Origin: an uncultured Candidatus Melainabacteria bacterium
GTDB taxonomy: Bacteria > Cyanobacteriota > Vampirovibrionia > Gastranaerophilales > Gastranaerophilaceae
NCBI GenBank assembly: GCA_934754735.1
Contig: CAKVJE010000075.1
Span: 1 to 9,371, forward strand
DNA length: 9,371 nt
Direction of reading: 5' to 3'
The notes under the pieces are model-generated. The model searched no databases and had not been told where the DNA came from. It saw only the letters and a program-made list of their open reading frames with translations. Positions within the stretch are counted from its first letter, which is position 1; each line of letters starts with the position of its first letter. This document shows, one piece after another, positions 1-6,739 of this stretch. The position numbers and the translations under genes are program-made.

Positions 1-60
1 GACAGCAATGTCGCACAATAATCCTCCGCTATTCTACTATTAATGGGCATAACTTGCCCT
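1..60. other. window-edge fragment: possible gene start (-) or gene end (+)
   Basis: Two readings are possible and neither can be settled here. On the minus strand an ATG at 50-48 opens a frame reading MPINSRIAEDYCATLL and runs off the window. It is preceded by AGGG at 60-57 with a 6-base spacer, so it could be a divergently transcribed gene. On the plus strand a frame reading TAMSHNNPPLFYY ends at a TAA at 41-43 and could be the tail of an upstream gene. A small hairpin follows it (GGGCA 45-49, TGCCC 55-59, loop of 5) with only a weak T-rich tail. The visible piece is too short for any family assignment. Confidence 0.25.
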
Positions 61-216
61 GTACTTTTGTGAAGATTTGTCCTACGCAGCGTTTCAGCTT
101 TGTTTCAAAATCAAGTACAAGAATATACTACACTATTTTCAAAATCGACATAAGGATTGTAAAGACTTTTTTACATCTAAACCTAAAATACGCTATATCA
201 CAAAACGGAATCTTTA

Positions 217-240
217 TTAAGTTTTATTAAGAAAACTTAA
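217..240. promoter_or_regulatory. AT-rich perfect palindrome upstream of the 620-aa gene (possible operator)
   Basis: TTAAGTTTT (217-225) and AAAACTTAA (232-240) form a perfect 9-bp inverted repeat around a 6-base spacer. It overlaps a tandem pair of TTTATTAAG at 213-221 and 223-231, with a 10-base period (about one helical turn). The site lies about 50-75 bases before the start codon, near where a -35 region would fall. With one G:C pair in the stem it is a poor terminator, so a protein-binding site is the likelier reading. No known regulator motif is recognised. Confidence 0.35.
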
Positions 241-263
241 ATTTCTGAAATTGGCAGCTGCTT

Positions 264-284
264 ATATACTTTATATATATGAGG
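264..284 (+). promoter_or_regulatory. candidate -10 box and Shine-Dalgarno of the 620-aa gene
   Basis: TATACT at 264-269 is a reasonable -10 hexamer, but no good -35 hexamer lies 16-18 bases before it. GAGG at 281-284 is a clear Shine-Dalgarno, 7 bases before the ATG at 292, and it fixes that start. The -10 call is tentative. The ribosome binding site is well supported. Confidence 0.4.
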
Positions 285-291
285 TATTAAG

Positions 292-2154
292 ATGGTAAAC
301 GCAGTTAGTAAAACTGAATATTCTTCAACACAAGCTAATTCTACCGTTAACAAGGCTGAAAATAGCAATTTTACTAATTCTATTTATTCAAACTCCAATA
401 ACAACAATACCTCTGTAGAAGCAAATAAAAATACCTCTAAGCTTGATGAACTATTAAAAAAAATGTGTGCAGAATGTGCAGAGTTTTCAAAATATGGATT
501 AAAACCTTCTGAAATCAAAAATAGCGGAATTTTATACCGTATTTCCGGCATGAATGAAAAACAATTCGAAAATGCAGATGAAAGCAAAATTAAACAAGTT
601 TTGGATTGTTTAATAGCTGCAATTAAAAAATCAATTGTTGACGGCAAAATTGATTTAGAAAAAGCCGGCAAACTTGGTAATACTTATTTTATCGCTGTAA
701 ACACAGGTTGGACAATCAAAGGTTTTGATGATTATGATAAAAAAGTTAAAAAGTCATCTCTTTTAAAAAGATTAAAAGAAACAGGTTGTCTAAAAAATGA
801 TGCAACTTTAGAAAATATCAAACCTGATGAATTAGAAAAAGCTTTGTTTGATTTCTTTAATAAGACTTTATTAGGACCTCTTAAAAATGCTAAATCAGCA
901 AAAGAAAAAGCAAGCATTTATAAAGGTCAATTACAAACATTTGGTCGTTTATTAATCAACACTCCTGATGAAGAAAAAGCAATCTTTAAACAAGCTATTG
1001 CTACTTTAGCTTCTGACAACAGACTAAAAGGTTTGAATGCTGTTCTTGCAAGTTTTGAAACTCCGCAAGCTAAAGAAGCTTGGGCTGACAGCTGGTCTGT
1101 TGAAGAACTTTCACAAGTAATGGGAACGAAAGACGTTGAAGGTAATGTTCCAACCGATAAAGACCAAACTGCTATGGTAGCCGGTGTTTTTGCAGAAAAA
1201 TCAGAAGAAAGCATCAAAGAAACTTATTCTCAAATGAGTGAACCTGCAAAACAATTTTTCCAAGAAAATGCAGATAAACTTAAGGCAATTAAAGAAAAAG
1301 AAGCAAAAGGCATAGATTTAACCGAAGAAGAAAAAGAACTTGTTGCACAAAGAGATTTATATAAAAATCTTTATTCCGGTGCAATATCAGGTACTGCTGT
1401 TAATACAAAAGTTGCCCAAGAAAATAAAAAAGAAATTCTTGGCACAATGAACAAAGATGCCTATAAACTTCCAATCTATAGAGACGTAGTAAAACAAGTT
1501 AACGAATTCGTAGAAGAACATCCGGAAGCTTTAACTATCCCTAAAGAAGAATTAGTTAAATTGTTAGACGAAGTTACAAACGGTAACTATTCTGCAATCG
1601 CTCAAAATCCTTCTGCTGAATTAAAAGCTCCAATAGAAGAAAAAGCCGGTGTTACAGAAATTGTTAATACTAAACCTAGAAAAGAATTTGAAGCTGCTCA
1701 AACAAGATTATTAGCTTGCAGAGAACAAGTTTTTAACAATTCAGTTGTTCAAGAACCTCAATTTACAGTTGAAACTACTCAACAAGCAAAAGAAAATGAC
1801 AACACTCGATTAACAGGTTCTGAAATTTATACATTAAAAAATCAAGCGTTGCAAAGTGCTGTAAACATTTCCGAATATTTAAAACAAACCGGTGAATCTA
1901 AATTCGGTTTTGCAACAGAAGCATTTAAAAAATTCGGAGAAATCGGAACAACTACTCAAAATTGGGCAATGAACTATTTTTCAAATGCATCTTCCTGCGT
2001 TCAACAATTGTTCTTAGGTAAAATCGCAAACTCATATACCGGAATGCTGGCTGCTGCAAAAGAAGTAGACATTTCTAAATTCAATATCATCGGAATGGGT
2101 ATTGTAACACAAAAAGCAGTCGAAAAAGAGCAAGAACAAAGAAACTTTGCATAA
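292..2154 (+). CDS. 620-aa helix-rich protein of unknown function
   Basis: I do not recognise a family. The ATG follows a GAGG Shine-Dalgarno with a 7-base spacer. Residues 1-50 are rich in Ser, Asn and Thr with a run of Asn (36-39), and look disordered. The rest is charged and rich in Lys, Glu and Ala, with the pattern of a mostly alpha-helical soluble protein, and a more apolar segment near residues 555-605. No signal peptide, transmembrane helix, nucleotide-binding loop or catalytic motif is visible. The few cysteines (59, 62, 106, 166, 476, 569) form no cluster suggesting a metal site. It stands alone, with its own upstream control region and 78 bases before the next gene. A polar disordered N-terminus on a long helical body also occurs in some secreted or filament-associated proteins, but nothing here proves export. 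It is clearly a real gene because of its length, ribosome binding site and coherent codon use. Confidence 0.85.
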   Translation: MVNAVSKTEYSSTQANSTVNKAENSNFTNSIYSNSNNNNTSVEANKNTSKLDELLKKMCAECAEFSKYGLKPSEIKNSGILYRISGMNEKQFENADESKIKQVLDCLIAAIKKSIVDGKIDLEKAGKLGNTYFIAVNTGWTIKGFDDYDKKVKKSSLLKRLKETGCLKNDATLENIKPDELEKALFDFFNKTLLGPLKNAKSAKEKASIYKGQLQTFGRLLINTPDEEKAIFKQAIATLASDNRLKGLNAVLASFETPQAKEAWADSWSVEELSQVMGTKDVEGNVPTDKDQTAMVAGVFAEKSEESIKETYSQMSEPAKQFFQENADKLKAIKEKEAKGIDLTEEEKELVAQRDLYKNLYSGAISGTAVNTKVAQENKKEILGTMNKDAYKLPIYRDVVKQVNEFVEEHPEALTIPKEELVKLLDEVTNGNYSAIAQNPSAELKAPIEEKAGVTEIVNTKPRKEFEAAQTRLLACREQVFNNSVVQEPQFTVETTQQAKENDNTRLTGSEIYTLKNQALQSAVNISEYLKQTGESKFGFATEAFKKFGEIGTTTQNWAMNYFSNASSCVQQLFLGKIANSYTGMLAAAKEVDISKFNIIGMGIVTQKAVEKEQEQRNFA

Positions 2155-2195
2155 AAAAACAATGTAGGATTTAATTTTTAACAAAACAAACTACC

Positions 2196-2225
2196 TTGCA
2201 TTTACACCCTGTTTTCTGGTATCAT
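2196..2225 (+). promoter_or_regulatory. candidate extended -10 promoter for the sigma-like gene and gcvPB
   Basis: TTGCAT (2196-2201) and TATCAT (2220-2225) are separated by 18 bases, and a TG sits one base before the -10 hexamer as in extended -10 promoters. Transcription would begin about 7 bases later, at or next to the ATG at 2233, giving a nearly leaderless message. A competing reading, TTTACA (2201-2206) with TATAAG (2225-2230), would place the start inside the annotated gene. The promoter is inferred from sequence only. Confidence 0.4.
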
Positions 2226-2232
2226 ATAAGGT

Positions 2233-2877
2233 ATGAAAGATATAGAGTCAATAAACAGAAATAGAGAAGAGCGAGCTAATTTGGCGCAATACAAAGAATT
2301 AGTCGAAACCATCTCCAAGGTTGAATACAAAAAATTCTCAAACCTTGGGCTTATTGAGCTTTCAGAAGTTATAAGTCTTGCTAACTATACTGTTTATTAC
2401 CTTGTTAATAATTCAAGAAATAAAGATTTATACACAACAGCATATCTTACAAAAGCAATAAAATGGGCAATCAGAAACGAAATGCGCCGTCGCTACAAAT
2501 GGTATGTTATGAAAAATCAAGAAACATCTTTGGAACATGAAAAAATCAAGGATGCTGTTTACAAAACAATTCTTTCAATAGAAGAAATGGCAGACGCAGA
2601 AAATCCTACTTTAATCAAGGATAATCATAGAACTCCGGAAGAAAAAGCCGAAATAGTTGAACTGAAAAACAGAATTTGTGAAGTTATGAAAAAACTTTCA
2701 CAAAGAGAACAAGAATTGATTGAAGCAAAGTATTTTTACGATAAAAAACTTAAAGATATATCGGCAGAATTTAATATTTCTCAGTCGAGAATCTCGAGAA
2801 TTATCCAAAATGCGTTAGACAAAGTAAAAAAAGAATTATTAAAACAGGAAAGCTTGAATAATGAAAACAATATTTGA
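2233..2877 (+). CDS. sigma-70-family RNA polymerase sigma factor (regions 2 and 4)
   Basis: This is probably a small alternative sigma factor or sigma-derived regulator of 214 residues. Residues about 66-88, including [17 protein letters not shown], match the region 2.3/2.4 helix that melts and reads the -10 element. Residues about 145-200 match region 4: [15 protein letters not shown] is the 4.1 helix, and [20 protein letters not shown] is the helix-turn-helix that contacts the -35 element. The 2.1/2.2 part (about 36-60) is weakly conserved, and the linker between regions 2 and 4 is charged with no clear region 3. The start is uncertain. AAGG at 2228-2231 lies only one base before the ATG, too close to act as a Shine-Dalgarno, so translation may be leaderless or begin at TTG 2281 without losing a conserved domain. 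Its last 17 bases overlap gcvPB, so the two are likely co-transcribed. The regulon is unknown. Confidence 0.75.
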   Translation: MKDIESINRNREERANLAQYKELVETISKVEYKKFSNLGLIELSEVISLANYTVYYLVNNSRNKDLYTTAYLTKAIKWAIRNEMRRRYKWYVMKNQETSLEHEKIKDAVYKTILSIEEMADAENPTLIKDNHRTPEEKAEIVELKNRICEVMKKLSQREQELIEAKYFYDKKLKDISAEFNISQSRISRIIQNALDKVKKELLKQESLNNENNI

Positions 2878-4285
2878 AAAATCTAATGGGGTAGAAGGTA
2901 TCGGATTTGGCAGCAATGCCACTTTAGGAGATTATCTTCCGCAAGAAATGTTAAGAGAAGGCGAAATAGGACTTCCACAACTAAGTGAATTGGAAGTTAT
3001 GCGCCATTACAAAGAATTAAGCGATCGCAATTTCTGTATAGAAAAAGGCTTTTATCCGCTTGGTTCTTGTACTATGAAATACAATCCAAAGGTTAATGAA
3101 TTTTTAGCTTCATTGGAAGGGTTTACAAATTTACATCCATTACAATCTGATGATGATTCTCAAGGTGCTTTGGAGCTTATGTATAAACTTCAAGAAGCTT
3201 TAAAGAAAATTACCGGCATGGATGCAATGACTTTACAGCCTGCTGCCGGAGCGCATGGTGAATTAACCGGAATGATGGTTGTAAAAAAATACTTTGAAAC
3301 CAAAGGCGAATTGAACAGAAAAAAAGTTCTGGTTCCTGATTCTGCGCACGGTACAAATCCTGCAAGCGCGAAGATGTGCGGATTTGATATTGTTCAAGTT
3401 AAATCAAACGAAAAAGGACAAGTTGATATTGAAAACTTGAAAGAGCTTTTAAATTCTGATGTTGCGGCTATTATGATGACAAACCCTAATACGCTGGGCA
3501 TTTTTGAAGAAAATGTTTTAGAAATTTCGAAATTAATGCATGATAATGGCTCACTTCTTTATTACGACGGTGCTAATTTTAACGCTATTATGGGCTGGAC
3601 AAATCCTGCATTAATGGGATTTGATGTTGTGCATTTAAATCTTCATAAAACGTTTGCAACTCCTCACGGTGGTGGCGGCCCTGGAGCAGGCCCTGTTGGT
3701 GTAGTAGAAAAATTAAGAGAATACTTGCCGTCTCCTATAATTGAATGTGCAAATGGAAAATATTATAGAAATTACGATATTAAACATTCTATTGGCAAAG
3801 TAAGAAGTTTTTACGGCAATTTTGGCGTTCTTGTTAGAGCTTACGCTTATATTTTAATGATGGGTAATAATTTAAAATTGGCAAGCGCTGACGCTGTTTT
3901 GAATGCAAATTACTTAAAGGAAAAACTAAAAGGTGCTTATGATTTACCTTATGATGAGCCTTGTATGCACGAATTTGTTTTGTCCGGAGAAAAACAACAT
4001 CACCAAGGGGTTTCAACATTAGGTATTGCAAAACGTTTGATGGATTCTAATTGTCATCCGCCAACGGTTTATTTCCCATTGATTGTTCATGAAGCAATTA
4101 TGATTGAACCTACAGAATCTGAATCTAAACGGGTTTTGGATGATTTCGTTGATACAATGCTAAAAATTGCTAAAGAAATCGAAGAAAATCCTGAAGAAGT
4201 TTTGAAATCACCACAAAAAACTCCGATTAAAAAAGTTGACGAAACGCTTGCAGCGCGTCATCCGGATTTAACATTTAAAGGTTAA
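2861..4285 (+). CDS. gcvPB: glycine dehydrogenase (decarboxylating) subunit 2
   Basis: This is the C-terminal half of the two-subunit P-protein of the glycine cleavage system. With GcvPA it decarboxylates glycine on pyridoxal phosphate and passes the aminomethyl group to lipoyl-GcvH in the cytoplasm. The 474-residue length is normal for split P-proteins. Diagnostic segments are [13 protein letters not shown] (about 65-77), PAAGAHGE (127-134), [10 protein letters not shown] (161-170), the YYDGAN loop (234-239), and [21 protein letters not shown] (258-278), in which Lys263 is the expected Schiff-base lysine. AGGAAAG at 2846-2852 gives a good Shine-Dalgarno 8 bases before the ATG. That ATG lies inside the preceding sigma-like gene, with a 17-base overlap that suggests translational coupling. 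The partner genes gcvPA, gcvH and gcvT are not in this window, so the system must be dispersed or lie elsewhere. No strong terminator follows. Confidence 0.96.
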   Translation: MKTIFEKSNGVEGIGFGSNATLGDYLPQEMLREGEIGLPQLSELEVMRHYKELSDRNFCIEKGFYPLGSCTMKYNPKVNEFLASLEGFTNLHPLQSDDDSQGALELMYKLQEALKKITGMDAMTLQPAAGAHGELTGMMVVKKYFETKGELNRKKVLVPDSAHGTNPASAKMCGFDIVQVKSNEKGQVDIENLKELLNSDVAAIMMTNPNTLGIFEENVLEISKLMHDNGSLLYYDGANFNAIMGWTNPALMGFDVVHLNLHKTFATPHGGGGPGAGPVGVVEKLREYLPSPIIECANGKYYRNYDIKHSIGKVRSFYGNFGVLVRAYAYILMMGNNLKLASADAVLNANYLKEKLKGAYDLPYDEPCMHEFVLSGEKQHHQGVSTLGIAKRLMDSNCHPPTVYFPLIVHEAIMIEPTESESKRVLDDFVDTMLKIAKEIEENPEEVLKSPQKTPIKKVDETLAARHPDLTFKG

Positions 4286-4312
4286 ATTTCTCTTATCCGT
4301 TTTCGTTTGTTG

Positions 4313-4332
4313 TACAATAGAATAAAGAGGTG
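4313..4332 (+). promoter_or_regulatory. candidate -10 box and Shine-Dalgarno of miaB
   Basis: TACAAT (4313-4318) is a fair -10 hexamer about 20 bases before the miaB ATG, but the -35 position has no good match. GAGGTGG at 4326-4332 is a strong Shine-Dalgarno with a 6-base spacer, fixing the start at 4339. Either miaB has its own short-leader promoter or it is read through from gcvPB, since no terminator is seen in the 53-base gap. Confidence 0.4.
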
Positions 4333-4338
4333 GAATAA

Positions 4339-5649
4339 ATGAAAAAGGTATATATAGAGACATTAGGTTGCCAAATGAATAAATCCGATGCTGAACGTAT
4401 GTTTGGTATATTGGAGCATTGCGGTTATACGCAAACACTTGAACCAAAAGAAGCTGATATGTTGATTATCAACACTTGCTCAATCAGACAACTATCTGAA
4501 GACAAGGCTTATAGCGCAATTGGCGTCTGGGGTAAGTGGAAAAAGAATAATCCTGATTTAAAAATAGTATTTGCAGGTTGTGTTGCTCAACAAGCAGGTA
4601 AAGATTTGTTCAGACGTGCTCCTTATGTAGATTTGGTTTTAGGAACTCAAAGACTTTATGAGCTACCAAATCTCGTCAAACGTATTGAAGCCGGCGAAAG
4701 AGTAGTTTCTACAGAAGAAAAACCTTTTGAAGAAAGTGATATTCAAATAAACCGTGTAAAAAGTATTAATGCGTGGATTCCGATTATGGAAGGCTGTAAC
4801 AATTTCTGCACATACTGTATCGTACCTTATACAAGAGGTCGTGAGCGTTCCAGGAAACCGGAATTAATCTTGAATGAAGCTAAGAAGGCTTTAAGCGAAG
4901 GCTTTAAAGAGATTACACTTCTTGGACAAAATGTGGATTCTTACGGTAAAGACCTAGAACCGCACCAAAACCTTTCTTGGCTCTTAAGACAAGTAAATGC
5001 GCTTGAAGGTAATTTTAGAATAAGATTTGTAACATCTTATCCTACAGATATTACGGAAGAACTTATAGATACTGTGATTGAGCTTGATAAAGTTTGTGAA
5101 TATTTCCATATTCCAATGCAATCCGGCGATGATTACATTTTAAAGAAAATGAACCGCAGATACGATTATGCAACTTATAAAAAGATTTGCGATAATTTAA
5201 GAAGCCGAATTCCGGACGTAACAATTACAAGTGATTTCATTGCAGGTTTTCCGGGAGAAACGGAAGAACAGTTCCAAAATACTTTGAAGGCTATGACTGA
5301 ATTGGAATTGGATTATTCAAATACGGCAGCTTATTCTCCAAGAGAAAGAACTGTCGCAGCGAAATGGGTTGATTTGTACGTGCCGGAAGATGTTAAGACA
5401 GATAGACTTGCGCGTTTGAACGAACATAACCGCGAATGCTGCTTGAAATCTAATCAAAAATATGTTGGACGCGAATTGGAAGTTTTGATTGAAAAATTTG
5501 AAACAAGAAACGGTAAAAACGTTATTACCGGCAGAACCCGTAACAATAAAATCGTCCACATTCCGCATGATAAAGATATCACAGGCGAATTTGTAACAGC
5601 AAAAATAACCAGAGCAAGAACTTGGTATTTGAATGGCGAATTGGTGTAG
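4339..5649 (+). CDS. miaB: tRNA-2-methylthio-N6-dimethylallyladenosine synthase MiaB
   Basis: This radical-SAM methylthiotransferase adds the 2-methylthio group to N6-isopentenyladenosine at tRNA position 37. The 436 residues show the full family architecture. The N-terminal methylthiotransferase domain has Cys11 (ETLGCQMNKSDAE), Cys47 (NTCSIR) and Cys81 (AGCVAQ), which bind the auxiliary 4Fe-4S cluster. The radical-SAM motif GCNNFCTYCIVPYTRGRERSR begins at residue 152 and has Cys153, Cys157 and Cys160 in CxxxCxxC spacing. The core continues with LLGQNVDSYG, HIPMQSGDD and SDFIAGFPGETEEQF, and a C-terminal TRAM domain (about 372-436) binds tRNA. The opening motif and the ETLGCQMN sequence favour MiaB over the related MtaB and RimO families. 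All ligand cysteines are intact. The gene converges with the polysaccharide operon and ends at the edge of a hairpin. Confidence 0.96.
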   Translation: MKKVYIETLGCQMNKSDAERMFGILEHCGYTQTLEPKEADMLIINTCSIRQLSEDKAYSAIGVWGKWKKNNPDLKIVFAGCVAQQAGKDLFRRAPYVDLVLGTQRLYELPNLVKRIEAGERVVSTEEKPFEESDIQINRVKSINAWIPIMEGCNNFCTYCIVPYTRGRERSRKPELILNEAKKALSEGFKEITLLGQNVDSYGKDLEPHQNLSWLLRQVNALEGNFRIRFVTSYPTDITEELIDTVIELDKVCEYFHIPMQSGDDYILKKMNRRYDYATYKKICDNLRSRIPDVTITSDFIAGFPGETEEQFQNTLKAMTELELDYSNTAAYSPRERTVAAKWVDLYVPEDVKTDRLARLNEHNRECCLKSNQKYVGRELEVLIEKFETRNGKNVITGRTRNNKIVHIPHDKDITGEFVTAKITRARTWYLNGELV

Positions 5650-5677
5650 TATTGTTGGGGTGGAAACCCCAACCTAC
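5646..5677. terminator. bidirectional hairpin terminator formed by an interspersed repeat
   Basis: GTTGGGGT (5654-5661), loop GGAA (5662-5665) and ACCCCAAC (5666-5673) form a perfect 8-bp stem closed by a GNRA-type tetraloop. Outside it GTAG (5646-5649) can pair with CTAC (5674-5677), leaving TATT bulged on one side. The 24 bases between the two convergent stop codons (TAG of miaB at 5647-5649, TAG of the minus-strand gene at 5676-5674) are almost entirely this structure. The plus-strand tail TTCTTT is only moderately T-rich, so intrinsic termination is likely but not certain. Half of the element recurs at 6757-6774, which marks it as a repeat. Confidence 0.65.
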
Positions 5678-6738
5678 TTCTTTGATGTTATAGCTAAACG
5701 TATTGTAACAATGATATAGTCTGCTAAATATTTCATAAAAGTAAAAATATTCATAAACCACTTTAAAGTTTTTTCAATGAATTTTAACATTAAAATTATT
5801 GGTTTTACAAAATTTTTACTACATAGACTTAGTTTGTATTTGTAATGCTCTTGTTTTGCCAATAATGTTAACTTCTCATTTGTACCGAAATCTTGTATAT
5901 AATAATTAATAAATTTCTCAAAATTGATAATGCCATAAAAATAATTCTGTCGATTTAATGTATGTTTATGTTTTCTTGAGTTAATTTTGCTTTGTTGCAC
6001 ATTTAAAAATATAAAATTATTACGCATTATAAGATTAGATATTTTTATGTTGTCTTTATTATAATCCGTCCAATCTTCATATTGTATTTCTGGATATAAT
6101 CGCTTAATGTAAGAAAAACAAATATATTGTTCTGCCGTATAACGATGAACTGATTGCAGATATGGTAATCTATTTGGATACTTAAATTGCCAACTTACAA
6201 GATTTTCTTCTGCTTCAAGTTTAGTATTTAAATAATAATTTTTAATATCTTCTTTTAATCCAAATGTATAAAAATCACTCGGGTGAAATAACATTGGACG
6301 TTTTGTTGTATAAGACGCTTCTCTTGAGTATATAGAAGATACGATTATTCTGTGTGAAAAGATTTTATATTCATTCTTTTGTAATGGAAACATATCCCAA
6401 TATTTAAGGAAATCATTTCTTTCTAAATAAAAATCTGTTCTAATTTTCAATATAAACTTGCGATTCGCTAGTTTAATACCATTTTGTGTTGTTACTAATT
6501 GACGATTTAAATTTTGAGGAATTGATAATATATCATCCCCTAAATAGCAACCGGGATCATCATTTAACACTAATTTATCATATAATTCGTCTAAATGTTT
6601 TAAGTCAGAATTCTTCCATGTAGAAAGTATAATTTCTGCTTGCGGAAGCCATTTTCGCAAACTTTTTAAACATTTGCTTGTTTCTTTTGTCTTTATCGTC
6701 CCTTGAACGATAATTGAAATATCTTTAGAATTTATCAT
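5674..6738 (-). CDS. WavE-family lipopolysaccharide biosynthesis protein
   Basis: This probable glycosyltransferase acts in LPS core or surface glycan synthesis. The 354 residues carry the WavE pattern in order: DISIIVQGTI (6-15), AEIILSTW (34-41), DPG (61-63), FILKIRTDFY (95-104) with a likely metal- or sugar-nucleotide-binding Asp102, FHPSDFYTFGLKEDI (151-165), and an EQYI motif (203-206). The family was named from a Vibrio cholerae LPS core gene, and its exact chemistry is poorly defined. Residues about 308-350 form a hydrophobic and aromatic tail with spaced lysines, suggesting attachment to the inner membrane surface. AAGGA at 6748-6744 is the Shine-Dalgarno, and the ATG is separated by one base from the stop of the upstream paralogue. 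It is the last gene of the operon, and its stop codon lies in the CTAC arm of the repeat hairpin. Its base composition (19 of 60 G/C at 6121-6180) is closer to the genomic background than that of its upstream neighbours. Confidence 0.85.
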   Translation of the reverse strand: MINSKDISIIVQGTIKTKETSKCLKSLRKWLPQAEIILSTWKNSDLKHLDELYDKLVLNDDPGCYLGDDILSIPQNLNRQLVTTQNGIKLANRKFILKIRTDFYLERNDFLKYWDMFPLQKNEYKIFSHRIIVSSIYSREASYTTKRPMLFHPSDFYTFGLKEDIKNYYLNTKLEAEENLVSWQFKYPNRLPYLQSVHRYTAEQYICFSYIKRLYPEIQYEDWTDYNKDNIKISNLIMRNNFIFLNVQQSKINSRKHKHTLNRQNYFYGIINFEKFINYYIQDFGTNEKLTLLAKQEHYKYKLSLCSKNFVKPIILMLKFIEKTLKWFMNIFTFMKYLADYIIVTIRLAITSKK

Positions 6739-6739
6739 T

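Noticed and set aside
14..27. GTG start on the minus strand at 16-14 preceded by GGAGG at 27-23
   Set aside because: The Shine-Dalgarno spacing is good, but only a few codons are visible and the longer ATG-led frame from 50 competes, so it was folded into the edge entry and not called alone.
103..146. Direct repeat TTTCAAAATC at 103-112 and 137-146
   Set aside because: Ten bases, two copies and a low-complexity composition make chance likely, and no promoter is positioned by it.
2155..2203. Possible terminator after the 620-aa gene (GTAG near 2164 with CTAC near 2191, plus flanking AAT/ATT)
   Set aside because: The arms pair only with bulges across a long AT-rich loop and there is no T tract, so it does not look like a real terminator.
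4266..4287. Perfect 7-bp inverted repeat ATTTAAC/GTTAAAT around the gcvPB stop codon
   Set aside because: The stem has a single G:C pair and the following TTCTCTT is a poor T tract. It is expected by chance in such AT-rich DNA.
5317..5761. Several overlapping minus-strand open frames across the miaB end and hairpin
   Set aside because: They lie opposite or out of frame with miaB and the WavE gene, have no ribosome binding sites or recognisable motifs, and are antisense shadows.
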